A program made the translations under genes and the position numbers. Positions 11,358 to 22,012 of a stretch of DNA of 64,000 bases are shown in pieces. The notes below the pieces were generated by a model. That model searched no databases and was not told the origin of the DNA. It saw nothing but the letters and a program-made list of their open reading frames with translations. Numbering within the stretch: the first letter of the stretch is position 1; every line of letters begins with the position of its first letter. The DNA comes from Apoderus coryli (taxonomy: Eukaryota > Arthropoda > Insecta > Coleoptera > Attelabidae): contig OU452198.1 of the NCBI GenBank assembly GCA_911728435.2, forward strand, positions 35,927,902 through 35,991,901. The letters are read 5' to 3'.

Positions 11358-12174
11358 AAACTTTTGCATACGTTAATTTATTTTTTACTGGGACATGATC
11401 AATCGGACAACTTGATTATTTATCAACAAGTCTTTGGAATATTATACGTAGGAAAGAAGTAAGTTTTTAGCTCTCGGTGTGAATGTGATTGACAAAAAAA
11501 ATTGTTATGTTTTGCCCATGGTTTAATAGTTTAACTATTAGTTATTAACAACTTACTCAAATTAAATCATTATTTTCGTTATTAATACGAGTACTCGACA
11601 TCCATATAATTAACCAAAAGATTAACGTAGTTAAGTATTTTGATTGCATGTTATTTGTAACAAGTAAAATTAATTAAATTCAACAATTATCATATTTATT
11701 CTGCAACTAATGTATAATTTGTTCGTAATAAAACCACACGATGTACTACTATAATGTCCGGTAATTATAATGTATATATTTTAATACTTCGAACTTTTAT
11801 GTTGACGTAGGTCGATCATAATAAAGTTTTCGATAGCACTTTGTATTATTATTAGCTTATTTTCAGTAGAATCGATTTATATATTTTGGAGTTTTACGTC
11901 AATATTACTGTGGGTGGCAGTTAAACGGCTGTTTCTACAACCATTTCATTGTAAGTATTGCTATTGGATTTTCGACGAATACTATTTATATTTTGAGCCT
12001 CATAATAAAAAAAACAATTCTTCATTGAAAGTTGCTTTATTTGGTTCAAAACCATTTTTGTTGGATTAAGCTCATCTTGAAACTTCAACCAAAAATATAT
12101 ACAAAACATGCAAGTTTGGGTTATTACACAAAAACAGTTGAATGCAGGTAAAAACTGCCTTTCTCAAAATATTC
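11358..12174. other. Unassigned AT-rich stretch
   Basis: No recognisable protein and no repeat ends. One minus-strand frame (11921-12109) lacks an ATG start and any motif. Confidence 0.35.
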
Positions 12175-13465
12175 TACTTAAAACACCCTAATAAACCCAA
12201 TGTACAGCTTCTTGATAGATTGTAGATTCTTGTCTCTGTTTGGTCTTCGCAAAACCGACAAGTGTCGTCCTCGGTTAGGCCCATCTTCTTGAGATGGTAC
12301 TTCACTGGGTGGTGTCCCGTAAAAAGGTCTGTAATTCGCCTTACGTCGCTTCTCTCCAGTTGGATAAGCTTCCCTGCGTTGGTCTCTGAAAGTTTGATAA
12401 TCCTCTTTGATTATCTTAGGCCTGGAGTGTTTCTCCAGTAGGACTTAAGTTGTTCCTTTTCCCATCTCCGAAGTTCGCATTGTATATTGTTGTCTCTGTT
12501 GCGTCTTCGCAAAACCTAAAAGTGTCGTCCTCGGGTAGGCCCATCTTCTTGAGATGGTACTTCACTGGGTGGTGTCCCGTAAAAAGGTCTGTAATTCGCC
12601 TTACGTCGCTTCTCTCCAGTTGGATAAGCTTCCCTGCGTTGGTCTCTGAAAGTTTGATAAACCTTTTTGATTATCTTAGGCCTGGAGTGTTTCTCCAGTA
12701 GGACTTAAGTTGTTCCTTTTCCCATCTCCGAAGTTCGCATTGCCCCTGTTATTCCTAAACATGCAAGCCGTTGCAACTTTTGAAGACGGCATTGTGTATG
12801 CTTAATATTAACTTTTGGCCACCATACTAATGAGGCTATGTAACCATGGGTTTAGTACACCCAGTATGTGAGCTTTGGCTTTAGCCAGTAGCCTGTGACA
12901 CGTCAATATGGCCGTTGTGGCTTTCGATATGGTTTTCTCTATATGCTGATTCCAGATTAGTCGTTTATCCAAGAGTAATCCCAGGTATTTGACTTTATCC
13001 GAAAGGCAAATTTGCTCACCGCTGAGAGTGGGGTTTATAATGTCCACCTTTCTCTTTCTCGTGAATGGTACCAACACTGTTTTTTTCGGATTTATATTCA
13101 ATCCCTCAGCGTCGCACCAGTTTTTAATTTTGTTTAATGCAATTTGCATGCGGTTGGATGTAACCGATGTGTGTTTTTCCTTAACTGTGAGAACACTGTC
13201 GTCGGCGTAGCTTTGCAGAGTAAAGCCTGCCCTATCCATTTTTAAATGAGATGATCCAGCACTAGTGACCATAGAAGAGGGGACAATACACCGCCTTGTG
13301 GGCATCCCCTAGCCGCTGTCACTGCTACAGACGCTTCTCCTATTTCAACCGTAATGACACGGTCTTTCAAAATTGCCTGAATCCATTTCACCAGTGAGGA
13401 GCTTCTTGATAAGTTACCGTGTAACCGAGATTCGAGAGGAGTCCCAAAATGCAAAGTTTTCAAAA
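12175..13465 (-). pseudogene. R1/LOA-type non-LTR retrotransposon fragment (RT and C-terminal region)
   Basis: The minus strand encodes the reverse-transcriptase palm: RGCPQGGVLSPLLWSLVLDH (13320-13250), then after a frameshift FTLQSYADDSVL (13225-13190, with the YADD active site), then KIKNWCDAEGLNINPKKT and VKYLGLLLDKRLIWNQHIEK (about 13140-12950). Downstream, past a stop, come the frames for the region after the RT. This part is tandemly duplicated. The element is truncated at its 5' end within the RT and has at least two frame breaks. A sister copy with the following RNase H region lies at 58855-59790 on the plus strand. The GCPQGG motif and the RNase H in the sister copy point to R1/LOA-like clades, but I cannot place the clade precisely. 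Confidence 0.85.
12221..12740. repeat. 260-bp tandem duplication inside the non-LTR fragment
   Basis: The block 12221-12480 repeats at 12481-12740 with period 260 (CCATCTTCTTGAG at 12281 and 12541; AAGTTCGCAT at 12471 and 12731). Copies differ at only a few positions. The unit lies in the 3' coding region of the element, and the single-copy version at 59330-59600 shows that the duplication is private to this insertion. Confidence 0.9.
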
Positions 13466-13469
13466 ACGC

Positions 13470-14267
13470 CTATCTCAAAAAGTAAAAGTGTTATCTTAAT
13501 TCTGATTATGGCATTTATTTTAATAAAAAAGTAGCATAGTGCCCCGAAAACCGTTTCCTTCTATCTTTACTAACATTGAATTTGGGACACCCTGTACACA
13601 CAATGTTCAAATACAGCGGCTCAAATAGTTCTTAAAATTATTCGTATCGATGAATCCGTTAATTTATAACAGAATAATTTTGTTGTACGCAACTGTGAAA
13701 CCAGCTTTAAGCAAATACGCGATTTTCATTATCAAGAAAGCAGTGCAAATTTAGTATTCTTATCGTGTTTTATTTAATTTATTAAAAAGTTTAAGTGCAA
13801 ACGATATTTTCAAAATCATTGCTTGAGAATCTCATTAAAAAAAACCAACATAAATAAAAAATGTTATTGTTGATACTTATGAACAATAAAAATTTTGTTG
13901 CTAATTTTATCAGAATCGTACGATCCATGTTTGCAGCATGAATTATTGTTATAAATATTATTTAAGATAAATATAGGTGCCTAAGAATACATTTTACAAT
14001 TATGTAGTAATATACGTTTGAAAGATAGTATTTCATAACTATTACACTAGGTGATTACGGTCATGCATATTTCGAAATTTATCGATAATCTAACATTTTT
14101 GATTGCATGACACTATTTTTAATAAAAATAATAATCTTTTGTCATACATGGTATTGTACAAAGGTAAGTCAATATAAATAATATTCACCATAAAATCAAA
14201 ATTAAATAAATGAATAAGTATCTACACCGCAGGTATATAATTAACAATCAATCAACAATCATTGGGT
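13470..14267. other. Unassigned; one mariner-like terminus
   Basis: At 13583-13600 the text GGGACACCCTGTACA resembles the outer end of a Tc1/mariner-type element, but I found no partner end. The rest is AT-rich without reading frames. Confidence 0.3.
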
Positions 14268-14830
14268 TCGGTTCGTCGATTGCTGTCCACTGAGCTGACT
14301 GTTTTTGGATTCTGGTGTGTAATAGTGAAGCCATGTTTCATCTATTATCACATATCGACGACAGAATTCCATTTAATTGCGTTTTAACAGCGCCAAACAG
14401 TCCTCTGAAGCATCAATGGACGACTGTAAGCTCACGCTTTCGCATACCCAAATGTTCGTATAAAATGGTAAAAACACTACCATCTGATTTCTTTACAATG
14501 TCAGCTAGCTCATGCACCTTCAATTTACGATCATTCATATCCAATTTGTGAATTTTTTTGACGTTTTTTGGAATAACAGCCTCATTTGGGCGTCCACTGC
14601 CCTCTGCATCATTTGTGCTCGTACGACCACGTTTAAATTCAGAAATCCACTTCTCTACCATTTGTCTCGATGGAGCAGAGTTCGGATAATGTTTATTAAG
14701 CCATTGTTTGGTGTTCACTGTATTTTTTTTCACCAAAAAGCAATGCTTTAGCAAAACTCGGAGAAATGGAGAAAAGTGTCCATTTTTTTTCCAATAACGA
14801 AAGTCGCTTCACACAAAATGCCATAACTCA
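14268..14830 (-). pseudogene. Mariner transposase fragment, N-terminal half
   Basis: Reading the minus strand, 14754-14413 gives an N-terminal domain with FLVKKNTVNTKQWLNKHYPN, SAPSRQMVEKWISEFKRGRT and SGRPNEAVIPKNVKKIHKL. This is the usual mariner helix-turn-helix order. After a frame break the catalytic start follows as TRIQKQSAQWTAIDEPNP (about 14325-14270), where intact relatives have an ET-W-I motif before a KQQS-QW block. The C-terminal half is missing. It is a different mariner lineage from the SETMAR-type copy at 10224-11235. Confidence 0.75.
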
Positions 14831-14872
14831 TAAGAATCAATAGTCAGATTGCTGTCAAATTTATACATCTTT

Positions 14873-15010
14873 ATATATATCTTTGCATGTTTGACATAGT
14901 TTGGCAGGTCATTGACATACAATAAAAACAACACTGGTCCAAAGATACTGCCTTGGGGAATTCCTATATCGATGTTCTCTTGATTTGAGATCGTTTCATC
15001 ATACTTGATT
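14873..15010 (-). pseudogene. Non-LTR reverse transcriptase scrap
   Basis: The minus strand encodes GIPQGSIFGPVLFLLYVNDL (about 14985-14920), the RT motif in which intact elements have GVPQGSVLGP-LF-LYINDL. Nothing else of the element is recognisable around it. Confidence 0.7.
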
Positions 15011-15716
15011 TTACATAATTTTTAGGGCCCTAGTTAAATTTGTATACCTACCTAGGTATCTGCAGTTTCTTATCGAACATACAAATTAGAGATATTATTA
15101 ATATTTTGTCGGTGGTTTGTCCCACGATTGATCATATCATATAATTACAATCGACACTGTTTATAGGGAAACTCTATATAGTGAAAAACTCTTTAAAGTA
15201 CGTTTTTTCAAGACCTGGAATATTTTAATGAAATTTAATGTAAAAATCCATGCATATAGTGAAAATGAGTAGCACTCTATATAATAAAATTTTTCGCATT
15301 GTTTTGAAAATGTTTTTAAGACGTTCATAATAAAGCAGCTAGATTTCTGTGAGACACCTGGGGAATTTCTAACCCATTTTAAAGTCGAGGCCTAGTAAAT
15401 CGCAAATTTAGGTTCAGTTGGTTTTTGTTTATGAATCAAGTAAAACCGTGTGTGTTTAAGTTAGGCTGAGAAAATGAAAGTTTTGGAGGAAGTTGATAAA
15501 GGCTGCAAAAAATTGATGCTGCAAAATTCGTTGTTTCCCCAAGTTTTGTATCTCTAATACTAAAAACTCGCGAAACTATCATCAAGAAAAGTAACGAGTA
15601 CGGGTGTGTTCTTACGAGGATGTAAACGAAGCCGTTTTACGATGATTTCAAGTGGCACGTACGCATCACAATGTACCAATATCGGGAAAGAAAGAATTTA
15701 ACTTTAATTTTTCTAC
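15011..15716. other. Unassigned stretch left of the Crypton
   Basis: AT-rich sequence without recognisable frames or repeat ends. Confidence 0.3.
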
Positions 15717-15759
15717 GACTGTCTTTAAATGCCTTTATTATATGTTCAATCATGATTTG

Positions 15760-15776
15760 ACAATGTAGTACATTGT
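15760..15776. repeat. 17-bp perfect palindrome near the Crypton left end
   Basis: ACAATGTAGTACATTGT, arms of 8 bp around a single G. The sister copy has AAATGTAGTACATTG at 28736-28750, so the inner part is conserved. It could be a recombinase recognition site, by inference only. Confidence 0.7.
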
Positions 15777-16389
15777 AATGCTGTTTTTCATTTACCCGTG
15801 CACAATAAATAGTTGCTAGGCAACTAGTGGGAAAATTTATTACGCACGGCTAAATTACCTGGTAATAACAAAAGTAGCGTGGGCCATGAAAACTCACGAT
15901 AGCAACGCCGACAATACAAACACACCAAATTGACAGTTTAACCTATTTCTAAATTTCGAAGCTGTCAAAACTATTCAGGTATATAATGAACAGTGATAGT
16001 GAATTTACTTTAACACCACCTAATATTATAGAAGCCGCAAATAATGCAACGTTTGGTACCTGAGAAATCTAAAGCAAAATACACTATTCCGTATAATGTA
16101 TTCATGGACTGGTGCAAACAAGAGAAAACTAGTTCGTATTCAGAGAATGTTCTGCTTGCTTACTTTGGTAATATACGAGTATCTAATAAATTTAAATGTT
16201 CCACGTTATGGGCACAATACAGTATGTTAAAAACGATGCTTAGTATAAATAATGACGTGGATTTAAGTAAATACCTAAATACCTAAAATTAAAAGCGGAT
16301 ACCGATCAAAAAAATCAAAAGTTTTCACAACAGAGGAGATTGATACGTTCATCAAAGAAGCCCCAGACGACGTCTACCTTTTATCAAAA

Positions 16390-16998
16390 GTAAGTTTTGC
16401 AATGTCTTTATGTTTAGTAAGTAATTCAAAAATGCTAAAAAAACTTAGGAAGTCAGTGGCAAATTGTTACAATAAGTTTAACCACCCAAACCAATATAAT
16501 TAAAGGGCATTAATGTGGACTTTAATATATTATTTACTTATTAACGAATGTTTTTTTTTATGAAATAAATGTTAATAAACATATCAAATGCTAAGAAAGA
16601 AACCTTTCTGGACACTTGGCGAAAGGGCTATACAAAGCTTTTACTACTATTGTAATTTTGACATTAGTAAGTATATGAGATCTAAACCTTTCTGGACACT
16701 TGGCGAAAGGGCTATACAAAGCTTTTACTACGATTGTAATGTTGATATTAGTAAGTATATGAGATCTAAACCTTCCTGGACACTTGGCGAAAGGGCTATA
16801 CAAAGCTTTTACTATTATAGTAATTTTGATAAAAATATTTAATTGAAGTATTATAAATTAATAAACGAACTGTACTTCAACTTCGCTTATTGTAAAATAT
16901 TTTATTATTTTGCAATAAAGACATTATTATTATTAAAATAATTTTATAATACAAATTTTGCGTTATTTTTCATAATTCTAATATTATTTTCATTGCAG
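16390..16998 (+). other. Intron of the Crypton gene, containing a minisatellite
   Basis: The donor reads AAA|GTAAGT at 16390 and the acceptor TTTTCATTGCAG| at 16998. Joining the exons in phase 0 links the N-terminal and catalytic domains without loss. The 609-bp intron contains three units of an 84-bp repeat and then AATAAAGACATTATTATTATT-like text (16910-16935), a tail also seen at other retrotransposon 3' ends here. The intron may therefore have grown by an insertion. Confidence 0.75.
16601..16845. repeat. 84-bp minisatellite, 2.9 units
   Basis: Units start at 16601, 16685 and 16769 with AACCTTTCTGG or AACCTTCCTGG. The period of 84 is a multiple of three, so both strands stay open through the array (repeated motif WTLGERAIQSFYY on the plus strand). 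The position inside an intron argues against coding. The openness is a by-product of the period. Confidence 0.92.
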
Positions 16999-17817
16999 GT
17001 TATCATTATCATGGGAATTATGGGTGCGTGTAGGAGAGATGAGATGTACAATTTGAAAATCCGCGATTTAGAAGATTTAGGTGCCGCAATTGTGGTTCAC
17101 ATTCCAAACACTAAAACGGAAACATCTAGAAAATTTACTATAACTGGGGAATATTCCACCATTGTAAAAAAATATTGGGACATGCGACCAAGTACTGCCA
17201 ACAACTGTAGTTTCTTCCTTAATTATCAAAAAGGAAAATGCACTGTCCAAAAGATTGGAATCAATAAAATAGGAAATATGGGAAAGCAAATTGCATCGTA
17301 TTTAAAACTTCCAAATCCTGAGTTATATACCGGCCACTGTTTCCGCCGATCTTCGGCTACAATCTTAGTAGATAGTGGCGAAGACATAACGATATTGAAA
17401 CGTTTTGGTGGCTGGCGCTCTACGACAGTAGCAGAAGCTTATATAGAGGAGTCCCAAACTAATCGAAATAACGTAGCCAACAAAATTGTGGGGTCGATCA
17501 ATAAGCTGTCAGACCTATCATCGACAACAAATAAAGAAAATGTAAATAATCTACATGCATTCTTTAAAAAAACGGACTCTAGTCCCGCAAAGATTATTTT
17601 GAATAATTGTACCAACGTTACTTTAAATATTACTTATTAACAAATAAGTGGAATACTTTTTTTGTAATTAATGTTTTTTTTTTTAATTTAAAACAATACA
17701 GTTGTTATGAGTAAACTTTGTAGTTTTTTTAATTTATTCAAAAGGATACTATTGAAGCATCCGATATATTAAAGCAGTCGTAGAAAAAGTATAGTGTGAA
17801 ACTCACATGAAATGACC

Positions 17818-17887
17818 ATTTCCTACTCGAATGATTTGCATCACTCGCCTGCGGCTCATGCTGCAAACGATCATACTCGTAGGAAAT
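17818..17887. repeat. Right-end hairpin of the Crypton (loop orientation A)
   Basis: The left arm (17818-17842, ATTTCCTACTCGAATGATTT then GCATC) pairs with the right arm (17860-17887, CTGCAAACGATCATACTCGT then AGGAAAT) with small gaps. The 17-nt loop at 17843-17859 reads ACTCGCCTGCGGCTCAT. In the sister copy at 29113-29183 the arms are in the same order but the loop is the exact reverse complement. Confidence 0.85.
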
Positions 17888-18059
17888 GTATGTTCGTTGC
17901 ACAATATACTATTTCAAGCTAGTGGAGGGTGGTTGAGTGCCTGGAAGACTCGCAATGCGATTGTTTTCAAACGGTGTCTGGCGATAGTTCAAGCGTTAGT
18001 CAGGAGAACTGTGACGTTTGGACTGAAACTGTTTTAAAAAATGTAATAGTACGGGCCAA

Positions 18060-18470
18060 AAAACATTTTCAATTCTGATCAAACCAGTTTGTTTTTAAAT
18101 GTTTGCCCCGTTGTTTAAAAAGAGTTAAATCTCTGGAGTCAAATTACGCCAATAGTAAAAAAGGCATGGATGACTTCTGAGATTTTCGAAAGACACCAAA
18201 ATGAAAAGCCAAAAACTTCCAGTCTAAAAATTGATGACTCTTAAAGACTGTATAACCGAAGTCGTTAAAATATGCAGTGAAAATGTTTCTCAGAAAACAA
18301 CTAAAAACTGCTTTTCTAAAGCAGGTTTTACTGAGAAAAATCACGAATGGGAGGAAGAAGCCGAAATCGATCTCGCTACCTTAAAAAAACAATGGGGTAT
18401 TCTACAAAAAACTGCTACCGTCGACGCAGATTTGTTACTTGAAGAACTTAGAAATCGACAATGATGTTGG
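18060..18470 (+). pseudogene. pogo/Tigger transposase remnant
   Basis: Fragments of a Tigger-type DDE transposase are read in three frames. They are FNSDQTSLFLNVCP (about 18070-18115, from the catalytic-aspartate region), KAWMTSEIFERHQNEKP (about 18155-18215), and after an internal loss a stretch beginning TLKDCITEVVKICSENVS and then TTKNCFSKAGF (18240-18325), the last being the C-terminal NCFRKAGF-like hallmark. It ends in an acidic tail and stop at 18464. It is heavily deleted. A second Tigger piece with the N-terminal half lies at 38924-39450. Confidence 0.75.
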
Positions 18471-18719
18471 CACGACAGATCTCCCAACTGACTAAGACAT
18501 AATTAACGATATAAAAAGTATAGACGATCATGAAAAAGAAACTGAAACCGGGGAGTGTCCTGCTAAATTTAGTGAAAATGAAAAGAAATGCATTTGACAT
18601 TGTGCGAACTACTCTCAGGGGCCAGGAAAGGGTACCTGATCAAATCTTTATGCATTTGAATAAATGCGAGAATTTTGTTGAGCAACAATTATTATATCTA
18701 TAGTGCAATTTTGGTCGAT

Positions 18720-18895
18720 ATTTTGGTTTTTCACTATGTTGAGGTGCAACTGTATTTCCGGCGATTTAAATTTGAATCTTTTTAGCATGAACAATAATTT
18801 CGATGCTTGTTTTAAGAATTTTGGTTTCGTACCGTTATTAACTGAGCCCACTAAAATTACTAAATTTCAAAACACGTGGCAATATTTAAGGGGGT
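18720..18895 (+). pseudogene. Endonuclease scrap of a non-LTR retrotransposon
   Basis: The plus strand reads CISGDLNLNLF, NNFDACFKNFGFVPLL and EPTKITKFQNT, matching the GDFN metal-binding motif and the following P-T-R-I segment of apurinic-like endonucleases in jockey/CR1-type elements. No RT adjoins it. Confidence 0.6.
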
Positions 18896-18980
18896 GATTC
18901 TCTCAAAAATAACAAGGTTCTCTTCTAATTGAATTAAGCCCAGCAATAATGCGACACATTCACCACAGGAGTAGCGTAAA

Positions 18981-19330
18981 CTAAGATTTTAGGTGGCCCT
19001 TCATGAAAAAATCCAGTGGGTTTAAATCTGGGGATCGTGCAGGCCTTAAGTGAGGTCCACCTCAGCCAATCCAACAATTTCCGTATATTTCTGTTAAAAA
19101 CTCACGAGAAACCCGACTAAAATGCGCTGGAGCACCATCGCGCGTTAACCATATTGCATTTCTTATTCCAATGCAATGGTACGTTTTCCAGAAATCTAGA
19201 AAGTCGCGATATACCTCTCCGGTAACTCTTCCTGGTAGAAATACGGGTCCAATTAATCAGTCACCTCCAATTCCAATCCAAATGTTCAACGAGAACTGAT
19301 GTTGAAAATGAGCTTCTCGCTTAGTGACTG
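18981..19330 (-). pseudogene. DD41D mariner transposase fragment
   Basis: The minus strand encodes IGPVFLPGRVTGEVYRDFLD, IWLTRDGAPAHFSRVSREFL and ARSPDLNPLDFFMKGHLKS, with one stop between. The distance from the Asp of RDGAPAH to that of NPLDFF is again 41 residues. It is a diverged relative of the intact transposase at 5217-6290. Only the last two catalytic aspartates are covered. Confidence 0.85.
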
Positions 19331-19394
19331 ATCCTAGCGAACAGACGTTTTGGGATACGGAAGACCGAATGATATCCTATTCAATCATTTTGTG

Positions 19395-19468
19395 ATTATG
19401 AGTGAGTTTCGCAAATGAGTGAGTTGTGCAAATGAGTGAGTTTCACAAATGACTAGATTCGCATATGA
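19395..19468. repeat. Short tandem repeat of about 18 bp
   Basis: ATGAGTGAGTTTCGCAA and close variants occur four to five times in a row, with later units decaying to ATGACTAGATTCGC. Confidence 0.75.
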
Positions 19469-19513
19469 CTAGACCGCATCATCAGATAGTTATGATTTGA
19501 ACAATGTATTGTA

Positions 19514-20125
19514 CAGGGTGTTCCCTATGTATTATTACAAATAAATACAGGTGATAGAACAGTGAATTGTAAGAAAAAAACTTCTTATAAACATATGTCC
19601 GCAAACGCATTTTAACCGAGATACAGGCCGTTCAAAATTAGCCGCCGATGATGGTTTTTTTGTGAATATTAACAACAACGTTTCTAGATACATCAATGAA
19701 AGTTTATACATGTATTTGATTTTTAATTCTTAATAAGTCAAACAAATAGGATTTCCAAAATTATAATCATGAGCGTATCAAACTAGAGGGTCGGGGGAAA
19801 TGACGCCCCAAATTTTTTATCGCTGGAATATTTCACTATTTGAGTTCATATTAATAAAAATAATTGTAATTTGCTTAAAAAAAGGTCATCTTTTATTTTG
19901 ATAAAATGCTTGTTAAGAATTATAAATCAAACACATATGTATAATTTTATTGATGTATCTAAAAACGTTTCGTTAATATTCACAAAAACCATCATCAGGG
20001 GCTAATTTTAAAGGCCCTGTATTTCGGTTACAACGCGTTTATGAACCTATGTTTATAGGAACTTTTTTCTTAAAATTCATTGTTCTACCTGTATTAATTT
20101 GTAATAATACATATGGAACACCCTG
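19514..20125. mobile_element. MITE with long inverted repeats (mariner-type ends)
   Basis: A 612-bp unit starts CAGGGTGTTCC, ends GGAACACCCTG, and is flanked by TA (19512-19513 and 20126-20127). The arms of about 220 bp (19514-19737 and about 19906-20125) are inverted copies. There is no coding capacity. The ends resemble those of the DD41D mariner (CAGGGTGGTCC), so such an enzyme may have moved it. Confidence 0.88.
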
Positions 20126-20127
20126 TA

Positions 20128-21144
20128 TAATAAATACCATATAACAATTATTACAATAAAAATAACAAAATATATAAAACTGTATTTAATTATATTATCT
20201 GAATAATTATATTCCCATCCAACGTAGCAACTATGAGAAATGGTAATACTATCGTTAATTACGCAATCATTTTTGGACTTATATATTGAAAAAAAAATGC
20301 ATATTAAAAAAATCATTAAGCCAAATTTCGTTTAAACTTTATAGATTGCAATCCTGATTTAAATTACATCATTCGCATTAATGTAGTAAAATATTGCTTA
20401 AAAACCCTAAAACATCTGTAACGATATCTTATGTACAGGACGATTTTAAATTTTCCATGTTATCGACTGATTTGCAAATATAACTTCGACTACGCTAACC
20501 ATATATACCTACATTGGTCATTGCCGTTTAAATCATCGAAGTTTAACCTGAGACGTGTGAACAATGGTAAAATTGTAGGCACATCGGTCTCGGCAGTAGT
20601 ATGCAGTTTGGTCTGGGACCTTAGGCAGGATAACGTTCTTTGGCAATCGAAAGATAGTGCTATAAAATCATCACTAGCCTCTTTAAGGAGCTGAAAAAAT
20701 GCATCTGCTCTTTGTTTAATGAAGGCTCTTTTCTTCTTCTCTATACTTCACCTGTACATCTCTTAATACGTTCTATACATGTCAGTGCGAGGAGTAGTAA
20801 AATTAAAAATCATTCGAAAGTATGATAGTTTAACTCTCTCCTGTGTAGAACATAGATCATTATAAATTTTACTCATTTTTTCTATGTACATATCCGAATG
20901 CAGAAACGTCTCTGTGATGAGGAACAACAATAATGATATTCAATGGTTTTAAATGTACTAATTAATTTTTGGAGGGCATAACTTTACGCTCCGAACTTTG
21001 CATTTTTTCAACAGCCTCCTCTTTTAGCTGTAGAGTTTAGGTTGTTAAACAGTGCAAAATGTTAAAATAAATGCATGCTGATGGATTTTATTTTTTACTG
21101 CATAATACCCGATCTAAAAACTTCCAATATCCTTCACTGTTAGG
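20128..21144. other. Unassigned stretch
   Basis: AT-rich with no protein motif. The frame 20431-20694 lacks recognisable features. Confidence 0.3.
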
Positions 21145-22012
21145 CAGGCCACACATCAAGGAAACCTGAAATATGAAATGTGAAACGAGAAACATGAAAC
21201 ACGTTTCATAAAATAAGTACACATTGCCGTAAATGAGAATACGCACATCAGCGAAATGTGTTTCATGTGACGTCATAGCGAAGCAAATCCTGTAGAAACT
21301 TGGTTTCATGAAATAGGTTCTGTTCTATATTTTTGTTTCTTGTTTCCCGTTATTGTGTTACAGGCAATATTTGGTCAGTTTCAAAATGAAAGACGACGAA
21401 GAATTTAATGTAGTGTTTGTGTCAGTTATTCAAAAATATGAAGTAATTACAAGTTGGAGAAGTATTCTAATAGAAACTTCAAGGAAAAAGCGTGGCAACA
21501 GGTGGCTGCCACTATACAAGAACCATGTTTAAGATTTATATGATTATACGGATGTACCCAGTAACGTCACAGTTTAATATACAGTTACTTCACTTCGTGT
21601 CAGAACCTTTTATCTCTCTGTCTTCAAAGCAATTCGCCGCTACTATAGTTATAGTATAGTATCTTATAGTATATATAGATATAGTATAACATAGTAGTGG
21701 GCCCGAATGTGGCTGGGATTGCAACGAGTCGATGCCGTTTTTAGTATCTACTGACCCTTCTTATATATAGTTATTATTCTATGGTGACGTAGTTTCTTTC
21801 ATTTTGATTTATTTTTGTTTTTTGATAATAATAATGTGGTTATAACCCCAACTACTGCGTCGTCATCAGTGTCCATTGCTAACTGAAACAAATTATTTGA
21901 TTCTGGTTTGTGCATCTATGAAGCACAAACTTTCTGTTTCGTATTTCATATTTCATGTTTCAGATTTCTTATTTCATATTTCACGTTTCAAGTTTCCTTG
22001 ATGTGTGGCCTG
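21145..22012. mobile_element. DNA transposon with CAGGCCACACATC inverted ends and a MADF gene remnant
   Basis: The left end (21145) CAGGCCACACATCAAGGAAA is repeated inverted at the right end (to 22012: TTTCCTTGATGTGTGGCCTG). Subterminal regions hold many copies of ATGAAA(C/T)-type motifs in both orientations. The 868-bp unit encloses a MADF-domain fragment. PIF/Harbinger elements commonly carry a MADF/Myb-like gene as their second ORF, so a deleted Harbinger is the best guess. I could not settle the target duplication, since TTA on the left and TAA on the right are not direct repeats. Confidence 0.65.
21386..21535 (+). pseudogene. MADF-domain protein fragment
   Basis: From ATG 21386 the frame reads MKDDEEFNVVFVSVIQKYE, then after a frame change KLEKYSNRNFKEKAWQQVA (about 21447-21505). 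This is the order of the MADF (Adf-1-like) DNA-binding domain, with the tryptophan of the KAW-VA segment in place. It is truncated after about 55 residues. It lies inside the CAGGCC element, where it would be the DNA-binding partner of a transposase that is absent. Confidence 0.55.

Larger units (their letters stand above)
15986..17640 (+). pseudogene. Crypton tyrosine recombinase, two exons, frameshifted
   Basis: Tyrosine recombinases cut and rejoin DNA through a covalent tyrosine link. In Cryptons this enzyme moves the element. Exon 1 starts at ATG 15986 (MNSDSEFTLTPPN) and continues after a frameshift near 16045 as the N-terminal SAM-like domain (KYTIPYNVFMDWCKQEKTS, then STLWAQYSMLKT). 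A second frameshift follows at the small duplication AAATACCTAAATACCT (about 16270). Exon 1 ends EAPDDVYLLSK at 16389. Exon 2 (16999-17640) holds the catalytic domain, with GACRRDE carrying the first Arg, TGHCFRR the His-x-x-Arg pair, FGGW the second His/Trp position and EAYIEE the Tyr. All catalytic residues are present in exon 2, so damage is confined to exon 1. The C-terminal tail is 45-50 residues, polar and asparagine-rich. Confidence 0.85.
15717..17915 (+). mobile_element. Crypton-type tyrosine-recombinase transposon
   Basis: Comparison with the deleted sister copy (28687-29215) fixes the limits. Homology begins at CGACTGTCTTTAAATGCC (about 15717) and ends just after GTTCGCACAATATACT-type text (about 17915). 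Both ends carry dyad symmetry: a perfect 17-bp palindrome, ACAATGTAGTACATTGT, at 15760-15776, and a large hairpin at 17818-17887. There is no ordinary terminal inverted repeat, which fits Cryptons. The plus-strand gene inside is a tyrosine recombinase with one intron, now frameshifted in exon 1. Confidence 0.8.

Noticed and set aside
16591..16842. Open frames on both strands through the 84-bp repeat as a repeat protein gene
   Set aside because: The period is a multiple of three, so openness is automatic. The array lies in an intron with good splice signals.
19960..20005. Hammerhead-like CTGATGA and GAAAC on the minus strand in the MITE right arm
   Set aside because: Stem II would have only about three pairs and stem I does not close. 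The other arm lacks the core. Probably coincidence.
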